Shown: positions 1-9,049, numbered from the stretch's first letter. The stretch: DNA of 64,000 nt from JAFDVL01 sp043775925 (GCA_043775925.1 JAYVRW010000226.1:1-64000); one strand, 5' to 3'. Translations and numbers: made by a program. The notes: generated from the letters alone by a model not told the origin.

Positions 1-765
1 GCCGAAGAAACCGAATCACGCGACGATATTTGGAGCCTGAAATGGACGACCCCGACCGATATGACAGTTGGTAACAATCTCAAAGTGAGAACCTTCCTGA
101 CAGTTCCCGAAGATTGCAACATGGGTGTTTGTGCGCACGAATGGGGACATTTGGCCGCACGTTGGGCCGACTTTTATGACACGGTCGAGAGTCAAAATAC
201 ACGCTCGAACGGGTTGGGCAATTACTGCCTGATGGCGGCTGGTTCCTGGGGAAATCACGGCTTGACACCTACCTTGCCCAACGGCATGTTGCGGATGTTC
301 CATAGCTGGATTACGCCGGAGGTCGTGACGGCTAACCGCAACGACATTACGCTGAAACCCGCGGCTGAAGGGGGCAGTATCGTCATCATCCAAAACGCTG
401 CGCGGATGACCTCCGACCAATACATCTTCGTCGAGTATCGCCGCCGTAAGGGACAAGATGCTTTCCTGCCCGATGAAGGGCTGGCTGTCTATGTCGTAGA
501 TGAAGCGATTGACAACGTTAATGATGAGAACCATCTGGCGATTGAACTGTTGCAGGCGGACGGGCAACGCGACCTGGCAAAAATCTTCGGACTCGGCAAT
601 CGTGGCGATGAGAACGATCTCTTTCCGCTCAATACCAAACGTACTTTGGGCAAAGCGACTAAACCTGCAACCAATTTGCCGAATGGTCAATGGTCAGGCG
701 TCACGCTCCGAGTCAAAGGGCAGGGTGGCGCTGACCAAATGAAACTTGACGTAAAAATCGCGTGA
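1..765 (+). CDS. M6-like zinc metalloprotease, C-terminal part
   Basis: The reading frame is open from base 1, so the 5' end lies outside the window and about 254 residues are visible. A zinc-protease motif HEWGH is followed by an Asp nine residues on (HEWGHLAARWADFYD), and a Met-turn-like LMAAGSW comes later. This is the layout of M6/immune-inhibitor-A-type proteases (family knowledge). The C-terminal half is beta-rich, as in the secreted members. It lies just upstream of an eCIS effector-type gene and the baseplate operon, so it may be a cargo or a neighbour (inference). The active-site motif is intact; N-terminal processing cannot be judged. Confidence 0.75.
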   Translation, partial: AEETESRDDIWSLKWTTPTDMTVGNNLKVRTFLTVPEDCNMGVCAHEWGHLAARWADFYDTVESQNTRSNGLGNYCLMAAGSWGNHGLTPTLPNGMLRMFHSWITPEVVTANRNDITLKPAAEGGSIVIIQNAARMTSDQYIFVEYRRRKGQDAFLPDEGLAVYVVDEAIDNVNDENHLAIELLQADGQRDLAKIFGLGNRGDENDLFPLNTKRTLGKATKPATNLPNGQWSGVTLRVKGQGGADQMKLDVKIA

Positions 766-874
766 GGATTCTCATCCTGTGGTTGACTGCTCTAACCATC
801 AATCAGTGCGGTGATTGTGAGTATGGGGAATATACAGGCAAGTTTTTAGCGGGCTTTATCTTTACTAAATAGTG

Positions 875-1045
875 ATGCTCGTGCTGGGCGCACTCGTTTA
901 CCTGGTCAAAGCGCGAAGCACTGCACAACGCGCCGTCAGCATTGATTCGAACGTACGACAGAAACTTGATCCGAAGGTGTTTCAGGTGGTGCGACCCGTG
1001 GCTGGCTTACCCGTGACAGCTTCGCCCGCGCCTACGAAACAATGA
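875..1045 (+). CDS. Possible 56-residue membrane peptide
   Basis: A short ATG ORF between the protease and the DUF4157 gene. Its first residues (MLVLGALVYLV) are hydrophobic enough for one membrane helix, and the rest is polar with a Pro/Ala-rich tail. A GTG codon lies one codon upstream and an in-frame stop just before that. There is no clear ribosome binding site and no recognisable family. It could equally be the leftover 3' end of a larger membrane protein gene. Confidence 0.2.
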   Translation: MLVLGALVYLVKARSTAQRAVSIDSNVRQKLDPKVFQVVRPVAGLPVTASPAPTKQ

Positions 1046-1054
1046 AGATGACTT

Positions 1055-2704
1055 GTGATGAATAAACCCGCACCACAACTGGCAAACAAATCGAATGTGA
1101 CCACGCTTAACCAAACGGGCGTGTTGCAGCGGAAGTGCGCGTCGTGCGGCAATCACACGGTAGCTGGTGGCAAGTGCGAAGAGTGCGAAAAACAAGGCAG
1201 TCAATTGCAACGCAAAACGGCGAGTCAGGGCGAACCGGGAGAAGTGCCGACGATTGTGTATGACGTGTTGAATTCACCGGGACACCCTTTGGATGCACAG
1301 ACGCGGGCAATTTTTGAGCTGAGGTTTGGGCACGATTTCAGTCGTGTAAGCGTGCATACGGACGCCAAAGCGGCGGAATCGGCGCAATCGGTCAACGCGT
1401 TAGCCTATACCGTCGGAAACAATGTCGTGTTTGGGGCAGGGCAGTACGCGCCGGAAACTATGGCTGGTCAGCGACTGCTCGCACACGAACTGACGCACAC
1501 CGTCCAGCAGAACGGCGCGATGTCCAAATCCATGCCGGTCACTCTGGGCGCAACAAATGACACGAGCGAGAAAGAAGCGAGCCAAGCCGCGCAAGCCATC
1601 TCAAGCGGAGCGGCAAGTTATCAGGTTCAAGGAAACGCCGCAGCGAGTGTGCAAAGGAAGATGCCTGGCGGCGACCCGCTTCATCAACCGATGGTTGATA
1701 AATTCCGCCGCGAGCACGGTTTGCCTGAGAGCGGCGTAGACGAGTTTGGAACTCATGTCGGACCTTCGACAGCGGAAATCAAATACGGCATACCGGCGAA
1801 GGCTGGCGTACTCGCTGATGAATTACAAAAGTTAATCAACGTCGCCACATGGAAAGAAATACGCAAGCGCGCGTACCCGAAGGAATCAGCCCCCGGCATT
1901 CAGCGGGCAAAGGACCGAAAAGCAGGAAAACTCCCTGATTTAACCGGGCTGGGACAAATCAAAGTACTCGAACACTTCGCCACACAGGTACGCAGCATTC
2001 AGACAAATTGGTCGAGCCTGGCAACAGCGGACAATCGCGTAAAGGAACTCGGCAAAGCAGCTAGCGTCGAACTAACGTCCGTCAACGTTCCCGGTTTCCT
2101 GATCGTTGACAAACAGCCGATGGAGTTCAAAGGCTTCTTCAGCCCTAGGGGATGGAAATTTGTCATCCAACAGGAACTTGTTTCTAACACTTCTCTGAGC
2201 AATCAGGACGCCGCCGAATTGTCAAACACCACATTGCACGAATGCCGCCACGCCGAGCAGCATTTTCTCTCGGCGCGACACTCGGCGGGCGTAAACGGGA
2301 AGGACTCAGCCGCGCTGGTCGCCGAGCAGCACATCCCAAAGGTTATTGCGGATGAGGCGGTGGCGAAAAAGTTCGATGCCAGTACCGACGCAGCGACGAA
2401 AGCCCTCGGCAAGGAAATGCATAAGGCGATGATTACCGAAGGCGCTGACAATCAGGCAATCAGTAACGATGATGGAATTGATGACTTGAACACGAAACGC
2501 GGCGAAGCCGAAGCCGCGCTCAAGAATCTCCAAGCGGTTCCGACGGCGAAAACGATTGCCGAAGCCACCGCCAAGCGTAATGCGCTACAAGCGCAAATCA
2601 TCATTGTCGAGCAGAAGTACACGCCGTATCGCAATATCCCCTACGAGTTTGACGCGCACGAGGTCGGGGATGCGGCTGAACAAGCGTTCAAGGAGTGGAA
2701 GTGA
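1055..2704 (+). CDS. DUF4157 (eCIS core domain) putative effector
   Basis: 549 residues, starting at GTG 1055 or ATG 1058. The N-terminus has two Cys pairs (CASC, CEEC), probably a small metal knuckle. A DUF4157 domain follows at about residues 65-155, ending in HELTHTVQQ, the conserved metallopeptidase-like signature of this family. DUF4157 is the domain most often linked with extracellular contractile injection systems and marks cargo proteins. Further on, near residue 395, a second HExxH-type motif (HECRH followed by AEQH) suggests a second zinc centre in the C-terminal, probably toxic, half. The gene stands immediately before the eCIS operon. Whether either site is catalytic is not known. 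Confidence 0.85.
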   Translation: MMNKPAPQLANKSNVTTLNQTGVLQRKCASCGNHTVAGGKCEECEKQGSQLQRKTASQGEPGEVPTIVYDVLNSPGHPLDAQTRAIFELRFGHDFSRVSVHTDAKAAESAQSVNALAYTVGNNVVFGAGQYAPETMAGQRLLAHELTHTVQQNGAMSKSMPVTLGATNDTSEKEASQAAQAISSGAASYQVQGNAAASVQRKMPGGDPLHQPMVDKFRREHGLPESGVDEFGTHVGPSTAEIKYGIPAKAGVLADELQKLINVATWKEIRKRAYPKESAPGIQRAKDRKAGKLPDLTGLGQIKVLEHFATQVRSIQTNWSSLATADNRVKELGKAASVELTSVNVPGFLIVDKQPMEFKGFFSPRGWKFVIQQELVSNTSLSNQDAAELSNTTLHECRHAEQHFLSARHSAGVNGKDSAALVAEQHIPKVIADEAVAKKFDASTDAATKALGKEMHKAMITEGADNQAISNDDGIDDLNTKRGEAEAALKNLQAVPTAKTIAEATAKRNALQAQIIIVEQKYTPYRNIPYEFDAHEVGDAAEQAFKEWK

Positions 2705-2752
2705 CGACCATCGCGTGCTGTCGCTGCGGCACAGGTCAAAGGAGACTGTCAG

Positions 2753-3184
2753 ATGATTAAGCTGATTCAAGATATTGTCCGGTTCTTATCGCAGGATCGG
2801 CTCACAGTTGAAGACGTAGCCGCGCGCGTAGGTTCGGTGGCGCACGATCCAGGCGAACTGCTGCCGATTGAACTGTGTCCAGTTATTGACGGCGTTCGTT
2901 CCGCAAGTCTGGCGCGCTATCCCGATTCGGGATTGCCATATTTGCTTGAAATTGAGCCCGCGCCCGACGTACAGCCGACGGTCGAAGCTCTGAAGTCCGT
3001 GTTCGGCGACTATCATCGCGCGCTCACTGACCGCGGCAGACCCGCTGAGATATTGTTTTACCCACTGCTCACAGGAGCGCGCTGGAATGTAGTGATAATT
3101 GCCGAACTCGCACCGGGCGACGGTGAAATCGAAGACGCGTCAGTGGCGAGAATCGCGTTACGCCGCGATTCCGTGTCAGAGTAA
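2753..3184 (+). CDS. Hypothetical protein beside the DUF4157 effector
   Basis: 143 residues with a good AAGGAG ribosome binding site. No signal peptide or membrane helix is visible, and no family is recognised. It reads as a small soluble alpha/beta protein with an acidic C-terminus. It starts 48 bases after the DUF4157 gene, so the two are probably cotranscribed. A chaperone or immunity partner for that effector is a reasonable guess from position only. Confidence 0.6.
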   Translation: MIKLIQDIVRFLSQDRLTVEDVAARVGSVAHDPGELLPIELCPVIDGVRSASLARYPDSGLPYLLEIEPAPDVQPTVEALKSVFGDYHRALTDRGRPAEILFYPLLTGARWNVVIIAELAPGDGEIEDASVARIALRRDSVSE

Positions 3185-3235
3185 TTGAGATGAGAAAAGG
3201 GAAACTTAACTGCTGAGAAAGTGTAGTGAGCATTT

Positions 3236-5074
3236 ATGCCGACTTCGATCACAAGCCCTGAAGTTCAAGCAGCGTTCGAGCAAGCGCGCTTGCCGCAACT
3301 CAGAAGTGTGAAGTCAGGCGCTCAAACGTTTGACGTTCCCGCGCCGTTCCCTTCGCCGGAAGATTGGCGCGATCAATGGGTCTATTTTTTGCTGATAGAT
3401 CGTTTCAATAATCCGCAAGCACCGCCGCGCTTCGCTCCTTTTGATGGAGCGCACGGGATTTTTCAGGGCGGGACGTTCAATGGCGTGCGCGCCAAGCTGG
3501 CTTATCTGAAGCAGCTTGGCGTCGGCGCGCTCTGGCTTTCGCCTGTCTTGAAAAACTGTCAGTACAGGCCAGACAGCTACCACGGTTACGGCATACAGGA
3601 TTTTTTGCAGGTTGATCCGCGCTTCGCTTCTGAGCCAAAGCTGGCCGAAGCGGAATTACGCGCGTTGGTTGATGAAGCGCACGCGCGCGGGATGTATGTG
3701 ATTTTCGACATCGTACTCAACCACGCGGGCGATGTCTTCGAGTACGTGTTCGATAACGGCGGACGAAGCGCGGAAGCCGAGGGGCGCGACAAGGCTTACA
3801 AAATCAACTGGCGCGATGACGTCGGGCGCGGCAATCCGGCTTGGGAACAGCCGCCGGATAACCCACCGGCTGATGCCGTCGTTTGGCCGGTTGAATTGCA
3901 ACGCAATGAATTTTTTCGTCGCCAGGGCAAGGGTGGTGAAGCAGGCGGCGATTTCTTTTCACTCAAGGAAATGGCGACGGATTTTCATGCGCCTGATTAT
4001 CCGGTGCGCAACATACTGATCTGCGCTTATCAGTATTTGATGGCGAAATATGATGTGGATGGGTTCCGCATTGACACGCTGAAGTTCATCGAACCGGAGT
4101 TTGCCAAAGTCTTTGGCAATGCGATGCGGGAATTTGCGCTGAGCATGGGCAAGAAAAACTTCTTCACCTTTGGCGAAGTCTACGACAGCGAGGAGAAGAT
4201 CGCACATTTCATCGGTCGTCAGGCGTCGGAACCGGGCGACCTGACAGGCGTAGACGCCGCGCTTGATTTCCCGCTCTTTTTCAAACTCCCGGCGATGGCG
4301 AAAGGGATGCTCGCGCCGGCTGAAATCGTCAACGTCTTCGAGCATCGCAAACAGGTGCAGCGCGGCCTTATCAGTTCGCACGGCGAAGCGAGCCGGTTTT
4401 TCGTGACCTTTCTCGACAATCACGATCAGACGGAACGGTTCTTTTTCAGTCCGGCGGATGAACCGCTGCGCTTTGCCGATCAACTGACTCTGGGGATCGC
4501 GTGTCTTTTCACGCTGCAAGGAATTCCGTGTTTGTATTACGGCACAGAGCAGGGGCTGCACGGATTCGGCGGCGACAGGGAAGTGCGCGAAGCGTTGTGG
4601 GGCAAAGCCGAAGCCTTCAAGCAGGATCAGCCGATCTTCAAGACCATTGAGCGATTGGCTACCGTGCGCAGCGAACAACCGGCGCTGCGTTATGGGCGGC
4701 AGTACTTTCGGCAGATTTCAGGTGACGGCCAAGGCTTCGACATTTCGACTTTCGTGCCAGGTGTGCTGGCGTTCTCGCGCGTGTTGAATGATCAGGAACT
4801 TTTGATCGTTGCCAATACCAGCACACAATCAAATTGGAAAGGTGACGTGATCGTTGATCGAAGCTTGAATCAACCTGGTGCAGCGTATGAAATCCTGTTT
4901 ACCAACCAGGCCACTGATGCAAGTGTTGCGCCAGGTGTCGTCATCGAAAAAGCCGGCGGGCAAGTCGAAGTTCACGAGTTGGATGGTTCGGTGACACACG
5001 GGCCGGTGCGCGCCGTTCACGTCAGTTTGCGAGCGATGGAGCTTCAGGTTTTGCGACAGAAGAAGCTGGGATAA
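3236..5074 (+). CDS. GH13 alpha-amylase family glycoside hydrolase
   Basis: 612 residues with no signal peptide. All four GH13 signature regions are present: region I FDIVLNH near residue 158, region II DGFRIDTLK (nucleophile Asp) near 275, region III FGEVYD (acid/base Glu) near 310, and region IV FLDNHDQ near 391. The C-terminal 110 residues form a beta domain typical of amylases. It should act on alpha-glucans or related oligosaccharides in the cytoplasm; the exact specificity cannot be read. It is unusual that this metabolic-type enzyme lies between an eCIS effector gene and the baseplate operon, on the same strand with gaps of 51 and 17 bases. Confidence 0.9.
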   Translation: MPTSITSPEVQAAFEQARLPQLRSVKSGAQTFDVPAPFPSPEDWRDQWVYFLLIDRFNNPQAPPRFAPFDGAHGIFQGGTFNGVRAKLAYLKQLGVGALWLSPVLKNCQYRPDSYHGYGIQDFLQVDPRFASEPKLAEAELRALVDEAHARGMYVIFDIVLNHAGDVFEYVFDNGGRSAEAEGRDKAYKINWRDDVGRGNPAWEQPPDNPPADAVVWPVELQRNEFFRRQGKGGEAGGDFFSLKEMATDFHAPDYPVRNILICAYQYLMAKYDVDGFRIDTLKFIEPEFAKVFGNAMREFALSMGKKNFFTFGEVYDSEEKIAHFIGRQASEPGDLTGVDAALDFPLFFKLPAMAKGMLAPAEIVNVFEHRKQVQRGLISSHGEASRFFVTFLDNHDQTERFFFSPADEPLRFADQLTLGIACLFTLQGIPCLYYGTEQGLHGFGGDREVREALWGKAEAFKQDQPIFKTIERLATVRSEQPALRYGRQYFRQISGDGQGFDISTFVPGVLAFSRVLNDQELLIVANTSTQSNWKGDVIVDRSLNQPGAAYEILFTNQATDASVAPGVVIEKAGGQVEVHELDGSVTHGPVRAVHVSLRAMELQVLRQKKLG

Positions 5075-5091
5075 CCAGCAAGGCTAAAATT

Positions 5092-5739
5092 ATGACTACG
5101 TTTCCAGGTTCACCTCGATTACTCAAAGGCGGCATTGTGTTAATTGATCCGACGACTTCGCAGGTGGTGCGGATTATTGCGATGCAGTACAACCCGGACA
5201 CGCTGACGCGTTCGTTGCAGGTCAAAGGGGTGGGCGAAAGTGGCGACCGCTCGGAGGCTTTGCGGCTCAAGGGACCGCCCGTTGAAACGATTAAGCTTGA
5301 CGCTGAAATTGATGCGACCGATCAGCTTGCGGCGGCTGATGCACAGGCTACGCAAATAGGCATCCATCCGCAACTGGCGGCGCTCGAAACGATTATTTAT
5401 CCGAACAGTCAGCATTTGTTGAGCAATAACAGTATGGCGCAGATGGGGACGCTGGAAATTGCGCCGATGCAGGCGCCACTCGCGTTATTTATCTGGAGCA
5501 AAAATCGCGTCGTCCCTGTCCGCCTGACCGAATTCAGCATCACCGAAGAAGCCTTTGATGTAAACCTGAACCCGATTCGCGCCAAAGTCAGTTTAGGGAT
5601 GCGCGTGCTGAGCGTAGACGATCTCGGCTTCGATCATAAGGGCGGCAATCTGTATATGGTCTACCAACAGCAAAAAGAAATGATGGCGACCTTGAATCAA
5701 GGTGAGGCGCTGAGTGCGCTGGGCGTGACAGGATTTTAG
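5092..5739 (+). CDS. eCIS tube/baseplate adaptor protein (CIS tube family)
   Basis: 215 residues. The opening, including MQYNPDTLTRSLQ and later ETIKLDAEIDATD, matches the conserved N-terminal domain of contractile-injection tube-associated proteins (the Afp7/Pvc7 group), which join inner tube and baseplate. There is no C-terminal LysM module here; that role may be supplied by the next gene 13 bases downstream. This is the first structural gene of the baseplate operon in the window. The family assignment rests on sequence pattern and gene order and is fairly sure. Confidence 0.75.
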   Translation: MTTFPGSPRLLKGGIVLIDPTTSQVVRIIAMQYNPDTLTRSLQVKGVGESGDRSEALRLKGPPVETIKLDAEIDATDQLAAADAQATQIGIHPQLAALETIIYPNSQHLLSNNSMAQMGTLEIAPMQAPLALFIWSKNRVVPVRLTEFSITEEAFDVNLNPIRAKVSLGMRVLSVDDLGFDHKGGNLYMVYQQQKEMMATLNQGEALSALGVTGF

Positions 5740-5752
5740 CGTAAGGAGAAAT

Positions 5753-6124
5753 ATGATGATTGATCCAAATGAAGCTTTACAGGCGATGCTGCAACCAGCG
5801 GGGTTAAAGGCGACGTTATTTCCGCCGACCAGCCGATATTACGGCATCGCAACGGCCACGATGGAAGCAGGCGGCGAAACGATTATTTATTTGCGCCGTC
5901 GGTTATTGCCGGCGGTCGAACGCTTTGCGCTGTTGCAGGAACACGCCGTCACCCAAAGCGAGCGGCTGGACAATATTACTTTCAAATATCTGGGCGACCC
6001 GGAACAGTTCTGGCGTCTGTGTGATGCGAATGGAGCGATGCGCCCTGAAGAATTAACCGAAACGATAGGACGACGCTTGCGGATTACGTTGCCGGAAGGC
6101 GTGCCGGGGATTCCCAATGCTTAA
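5753..6124 (+). CDS. Tail protein X / LysM-like baseplate protein
   Basis: 123 residues with a GGAGAA ribosome binding site. The segment LDNITFKYLGDPEQFWRLCD and the end RRLRITLPEG are the pattern of phage tail protein X and LysM-like baseplate proteins, which are small and help the central hub assemble. The gene lies between the tube adaptor and the gpD hub, where this function is expected, and its stop overlaps the next start by 8 bases, so translation is coupled. Confidence 0.7.
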   Translation: MMIDPNEALQAMLQPAGLKATLFPPTSRYYGIATATMEAGGETIIYLRRRLLPAVERFALLQEHAVTQSERLDNITFKYLGDPEQFWRLCDANGAMRPEELTETIGRRLRITLPEGVPGIPNA

Positions 6125-7247
6125 AGGCGTTAACCTGACATTGATGATTGGGCCAGCAGTACCGATTCCGGTGCCAGCAGTTGTCCTTAATGCGCTCGAA
6201 AGCCTGACAGTGACTACTGCGTCAGGAGAGACACAAAGCGGCTTCGATTTGAAATTTTCGCTCAGCAATAAATCGCCTTTGCATACTATTTTTTTACTAG
6301 CGGGCGGAAGCATGCCACCGATTTTGCGGACGGTCATTGTAGTGACGATGAATGGTTCTTCCGAAGTCTTGATAGACGGCGTTGTAACCAAAGTTGATGT
6401 TATGCCAGGCAATGAGGGTGGTCATTCGGTATTGTCAGTGACAGGCAAAGACCTGACAGCGGTGATGGATGTCATAGATTTCACTGGCTTGCCGTATCCG
6501 GCTCTACCGGTCTATGCGCGGGTGAATTTGATTTTGTTGAAATATGCAGCGTTGGGCGTAGTGCCTTTGGTGATTCCACCCATTGTGACCGACCTGCCGC
6601 TGCCGACGGAAAGAATTGATCGCCATCAGGGCAATGATCTGGCGTATGTTCGGCAACTCGCACATGAATCGGGGTACGTCTTTTATCATGATCCAGGGCC
6701 GATACCAGGGATGAGTAAAGCTTATTGGGGGCCGGAAATTAAAGTTGGCGTACCGCAAAAGGCGCTCAACATTGATATGGACGCGCACACGAATGTCGAG
6801 TCGTTGAGTTTTAGCTTCAACAAAGAAATGAAGGAGATGCCAATCGTGTTTTTTCCGGAAGAGAAAACAAAACTTCCACTGTTTATCCCGATCCCGGATA
6901 TTTCGCCGCTCAATCCGCCGCTTGGTTTGATTCCACCGTTGCCGCTAAAAATCAGGTATCTCGACGATGTTGTGTATGCCAATCCGTTGCGGGCTGTGAT
7001 GGCAGGCATGGCGCAGGCCTCGCGGACTTCGGATTGCGTGACGGGAACTGGCACGCTGAACGTGTTGCGTTATGGCAGCGTTTTAAAAGCGCGGCAACTG
7101 GTCGGTGTGCGCGGTGCAGGGCCGGCGTTTGATGGGCTGTATTTCGTGAGCAGTGTGACTAATACGATCAAGCGCGGCGAATTCAAACAGAGCTTCGAGC
7201 TGAAGCGCAACGGATTGGTTTCGACAGTTCCGAGGGTTCCCGCATGA
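6117..7247 (+). CDS. gpD-like baseplate hub protein (late control D family)
   Basis: 376 residues. This has the build of phage late-control gene D and VgrG N-terminal domains: a beta-barrel with a FDLKFSLSN-type segment near residue 45, the conserved DLAYVRQLAHESGYVFYHD stretch near residue 175, and a C-terminal part with LRYGSVLKARQLVGVRG. In contractile injection systems a trimer forms the hub that carries the spike (Afp8/Pvc8 role). It overlaps the upstream gene by 8 bases and the downstream spike gene by 4, placing it firmly in the operon. Confidence 0.88.
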   Translation: MLKGVNLTLMIGPAVPIPVPAVVLNALESLTVTTASGETQSGFDLKFSLSNKSPLHTIFLLAGGSMPPILRTVIVVTMNGSSEVLIDGVVTKVDVMPGNEGGHSVLSVTGKDLTAVMDVIDFTGLPYPALPVYARVNLILLKYAALGVVPLVIPPIVTDLPLPTERIDRHQGNDLAYVRQLAHESGYVFYHDPGPIPGMSKAYWGPEIKVGVPQKALNIDMDAHTNVESLSFSFNKEMKEMPIVFFPEEKTKLPLFIPIPDISPLNPPLGLIPPLPLKIRYLDDVVYANPLRAVMAGMAQASRTSDCVTGTGTLNVLRYGSVLKARQLVGVRGAGPAFDGLYFVSSVTNTIKRGEFKQSFELKRNGLVSTVPRVPA

Positions 7248-7771
7248 ATGAACTGAAACGCTTTTACGGAAAATATCGCGGCACTGTCGTCAACAATATT
7301 GACCCGGAGTTTCGCGCCAGAATTCAGGCTATTGTGCCAGCGGTTTCAGGACTTGTCCCGACCAGTTGGGCAATGCCGTGTTTGCCGATAGCGGGTAAGC
7401 AGGAAGGCATTTTCGCCATTCCGCAAATTGGTGCGGGGGTGTGGGTCGAATTTGAAGAAGGCGATCCTGACAAGCCAATTTGGGTTGGTGGATTTTGGGG
7501 ACTCGCGGCAGAAGTCCCGACATTAGCGAATGTCCCGCCGCCAATTCCGCCAGGACAAAACATCGTGCTGCAAACTACCGGGCAAAGCACGTTGGTGTTG
7601 AGCGATTCCGCGCCGACCCCTGTGTCGGGCGGCATAATTTTGAAAAGCGCGACCGGCGCCATGATCGTCGTCAATGATTCAGGGATTTACATTCAAAACG
7701 GCAAAGGCGCGTCAATTATGATGGTGGGGCCGTCAGTCACCATCAACAATGGCGCGTTAGTTGTTATTTAG
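7244..7771 (+). CDS. gpV-like baseplate spike protein (OB fold)
   Basis: 175 residues. The N-terminal half has the gp5/gpV OB-fold signature: Y-G-KYRGTV near the start, RIQAIVP, then GVWVEFEEGDPDKPIWVGGFWG at about residues 65-86. The C-terminal half is a run of short beta strands (IILKSATGAMIVVNDSGIYI and similar), as in spike beta-helices. It forms the membrane-piercing tip below the hub and should bind the PAAR-like protein encoded next. The ATGA overlap with the hub gene indicates coupling. Confidence 0.9.
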   Translation: MNELKRFYGKYRGTVVNNIDPEFRARIQAIVPAVSGLVPTSWAMPCLPIAGKQEGIFAIPQIGAGVWVEFEEGDPDKPIWVGGFWGLAAEVPTLANVPPPIPPGQNIVLQTTGQSTLVLSDSAPTPVSGGIILKSATGAMIVVNDSGIYIQNGKGASIMMVGPSVTINNGALVVI

Positions 7772-7793
7772 AGCTAAGGATATTGGGAGGCAA

Positions 7794-7826
7794 ACCCCCG
7801 TCGCTCCGGCTCCGGGTACTGTACCG
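7794..7826. repeat. Copy of a dispersed GGTACTGTACC-type repeat
   Basis: A GC-rich block with CGGCTCCGGGTACTGTACCG matches, over about 32 bases with one mismatch, a block at 51216-51259, where it forms a complete inverted repeat. A looser relative lies at 55025-55087. This copy, in the only sizeable gap of the eCIS operon, has lost its right arm. It resembles REP-like intergenic palindromes. Confidence 0.6.
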
Positions 7827-7871
7827 ACCAGCGCTCTTGAGCAATTGCCGTCCAGCAAAAAGGAAAACGTT

Positions 7872-8195
7872 ATGCCAGGATTTTTAATCCATGTCGGCGC
7901 AACGGTATTGTGTTCGCACGCCGGACAAGCGCAACCAACAGTTCCGAATCCGCGCGTGATGGTGAGCGGGCAACCGACTGTCACGATCACTGCGCCGTAT
8001 GTCGTAGCGGGTTGCGCGTTGCCGCCGCCGCCTGCCGCCAATGGCCCTTGTGTGACGGCGCAATGGTTAGTGGGTACGACGCGCGTGCTATCCAACGGGC
8101 AGCCTTTAGTCGTGCAAAGCAGTCAGGCAATCTGTGTACCGACGGGGACACCGTTGTTGATCGTAGCGATGCAACCGCGTGTGAGTGCAATGTGA
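7872..8195 (+). CDS. PAAR-like spike-tip protein
   Basis: 107 residues from ATG 7872, which has an AAGGA site seven bases upstream. A longer in-frame start at 7761 would run through the repeat and is unlikely. The Gly/Pro-rich beta protein shows repeated short strands (MPGFLIHVGATVLCSHAG; PRVMVSGQPTVTI; TRVLSNGQPLVVQSSQAIC) and several Cys/His residues able to bind a metal, as in PAAR-repeat and DUF4280-like tip proteins. It would sharpen the spike or carry an effector. Its position directly after gpV supports the call. Confidence 0.75.
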   Translation: MPGFLIHVGATVLCSHAGQAQPTVPNPRVMVSGQPTVTITAPYVVAGCALPPPPAANGPCVTAQWLVGTTRVLSNGQPLVVQSSQAICVPTGTPLLIVAMQPRVSAM

Positions 8196-8223
8196 AAATG
8201 CCACTTCAGAACAGGAGATTACT

Positions 8224-8646
8224 ATGTCAGAAAATTCTTCTTCAAGCATGACGCAAATCGTCATGACCGTGATTACTGTTTTAGGCTCGCTTGGTGTGGC
8301 ATATCTCACAACAGGAGCGAAATTTGCCTCAGAGCTTTCATCTAATCAGGCAGCCGTTCAGCAATTAAAGACTGAGTTACAAAGTGTGAAAAATGATACG
8401 GGGAAACAAGTGGCAGACATGAAAGCATTGCTTATTTCTGCGACCGGGCAAAACAAAGAATTGCAAACACAGATCGCTGCGCTCAAGACACAAATTGAAT
8501 CGGCAACTAAAAAGACTGAGGAAGTGAAGGTTGCCACTACAAATGCGGACACCAGGCTCAAAGCGATTTATGCGATTCGACCTGAGATTTTGAAGTCAAT
8601 GCCAATCCAGCCAAATACTAAAAATTTGGTGACTCCCAGGCAGTAA
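8224..8646 (+). CDS. Small membrane-anchored coiled-coil protein in the eCIS operon
   Basis: 140 residues from ATG 8224 (AGGAG site). One hydrophobic segment lies near residues 9-30. A long, strongly helical, Lys/Gln/Thr-rich stretch at about 40-118 reads as a coiled coil, and the tail contains Pro. No family is recognised. The layout recalls small phage proteins such as holins or spanins, or a membrane tether, but nothing shows lytic function. It lies between the PAAR-like and gp25 genes and is evidently cotranscribed with them. Confidence 0.65.
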   Translation: MSENSSSSMTQIVMTVITVLGSLGVAYLTTGAKFASELSSNQAAVQQLKTELQSVKNDTGKQVADMKALLISATGQNKELQTQIAALKTQIESATKKTEEVKVATTNADTRLKAIYAIRPEILKSMPIQPNTKNLVTPRQ

Positions 8647-8689
8647 GAAATATTAAGTGTATGCAAAAAAGGAAAACCACAGGTGAAAT

Positions 8690-9046
8690 ATGAACATTGA
8701 TTTTCCCTGGCATTTTGACAGTCGCGGGCAAACGGCGGCGACGAATTATGACGAGCATATCAAGGACATGATTGTGCAGCTCTTGCTCACCAGTCCCGGC
8801 GAGCGCGTCAATCGTCCTGATTTTGGTTGCGGTCTGTTGCAATTAATTTATGAACCAACCAGTTCGACATTAGCCACCGCGTTGCAATACACCGCACAGG
8901 CCAGCTTGCAACGCTGGCTCAGTGATGTGATCGAAGTCCAGGCATTAGCCGTCGACAGTGAACAATCTACGTTGCACGTGACAGTGCAATACATCGTGCG
9001 CCGCACCAATCAACCGGTGGTCTTCAGTTTCACTGAGACGAGGTAA
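8690..9046 (+). CDS. gp25-like baseplate wedge protein
   Basis: 118 residues, the usual family length. Typical GPW/gp25 features are visible: I-DMIVQLLLTSPGERVNRPDFGCGL near residues 24-50 and a C-terminal strand pair ending in VVFSFTETR. The protein has lysozyme-like ancestry but acts structurally in the baseplate wedge (Afp9/Pvc9 role). It precedes the baseplate-J gene by 3 bases. Confidence 0.92.
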   Translation: MNIDFPWHFDSRGQTAATNYDEHIKDMIVQLLLTSPGERVNRPDFGCGLLQLIYEPTSSTLATALQYTAQASLQRWLSDVIEVQALAVDSEQSTLHVTVQYIVRRTNQPVVFSFTETR

Positions 9047-9049
9047 GTT

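Noticed and set aside
3959..4678. 239-codon antisense frame in the GH13 gene
   Set aside because: The forward strand carries all GH13 catalytic motifs here.
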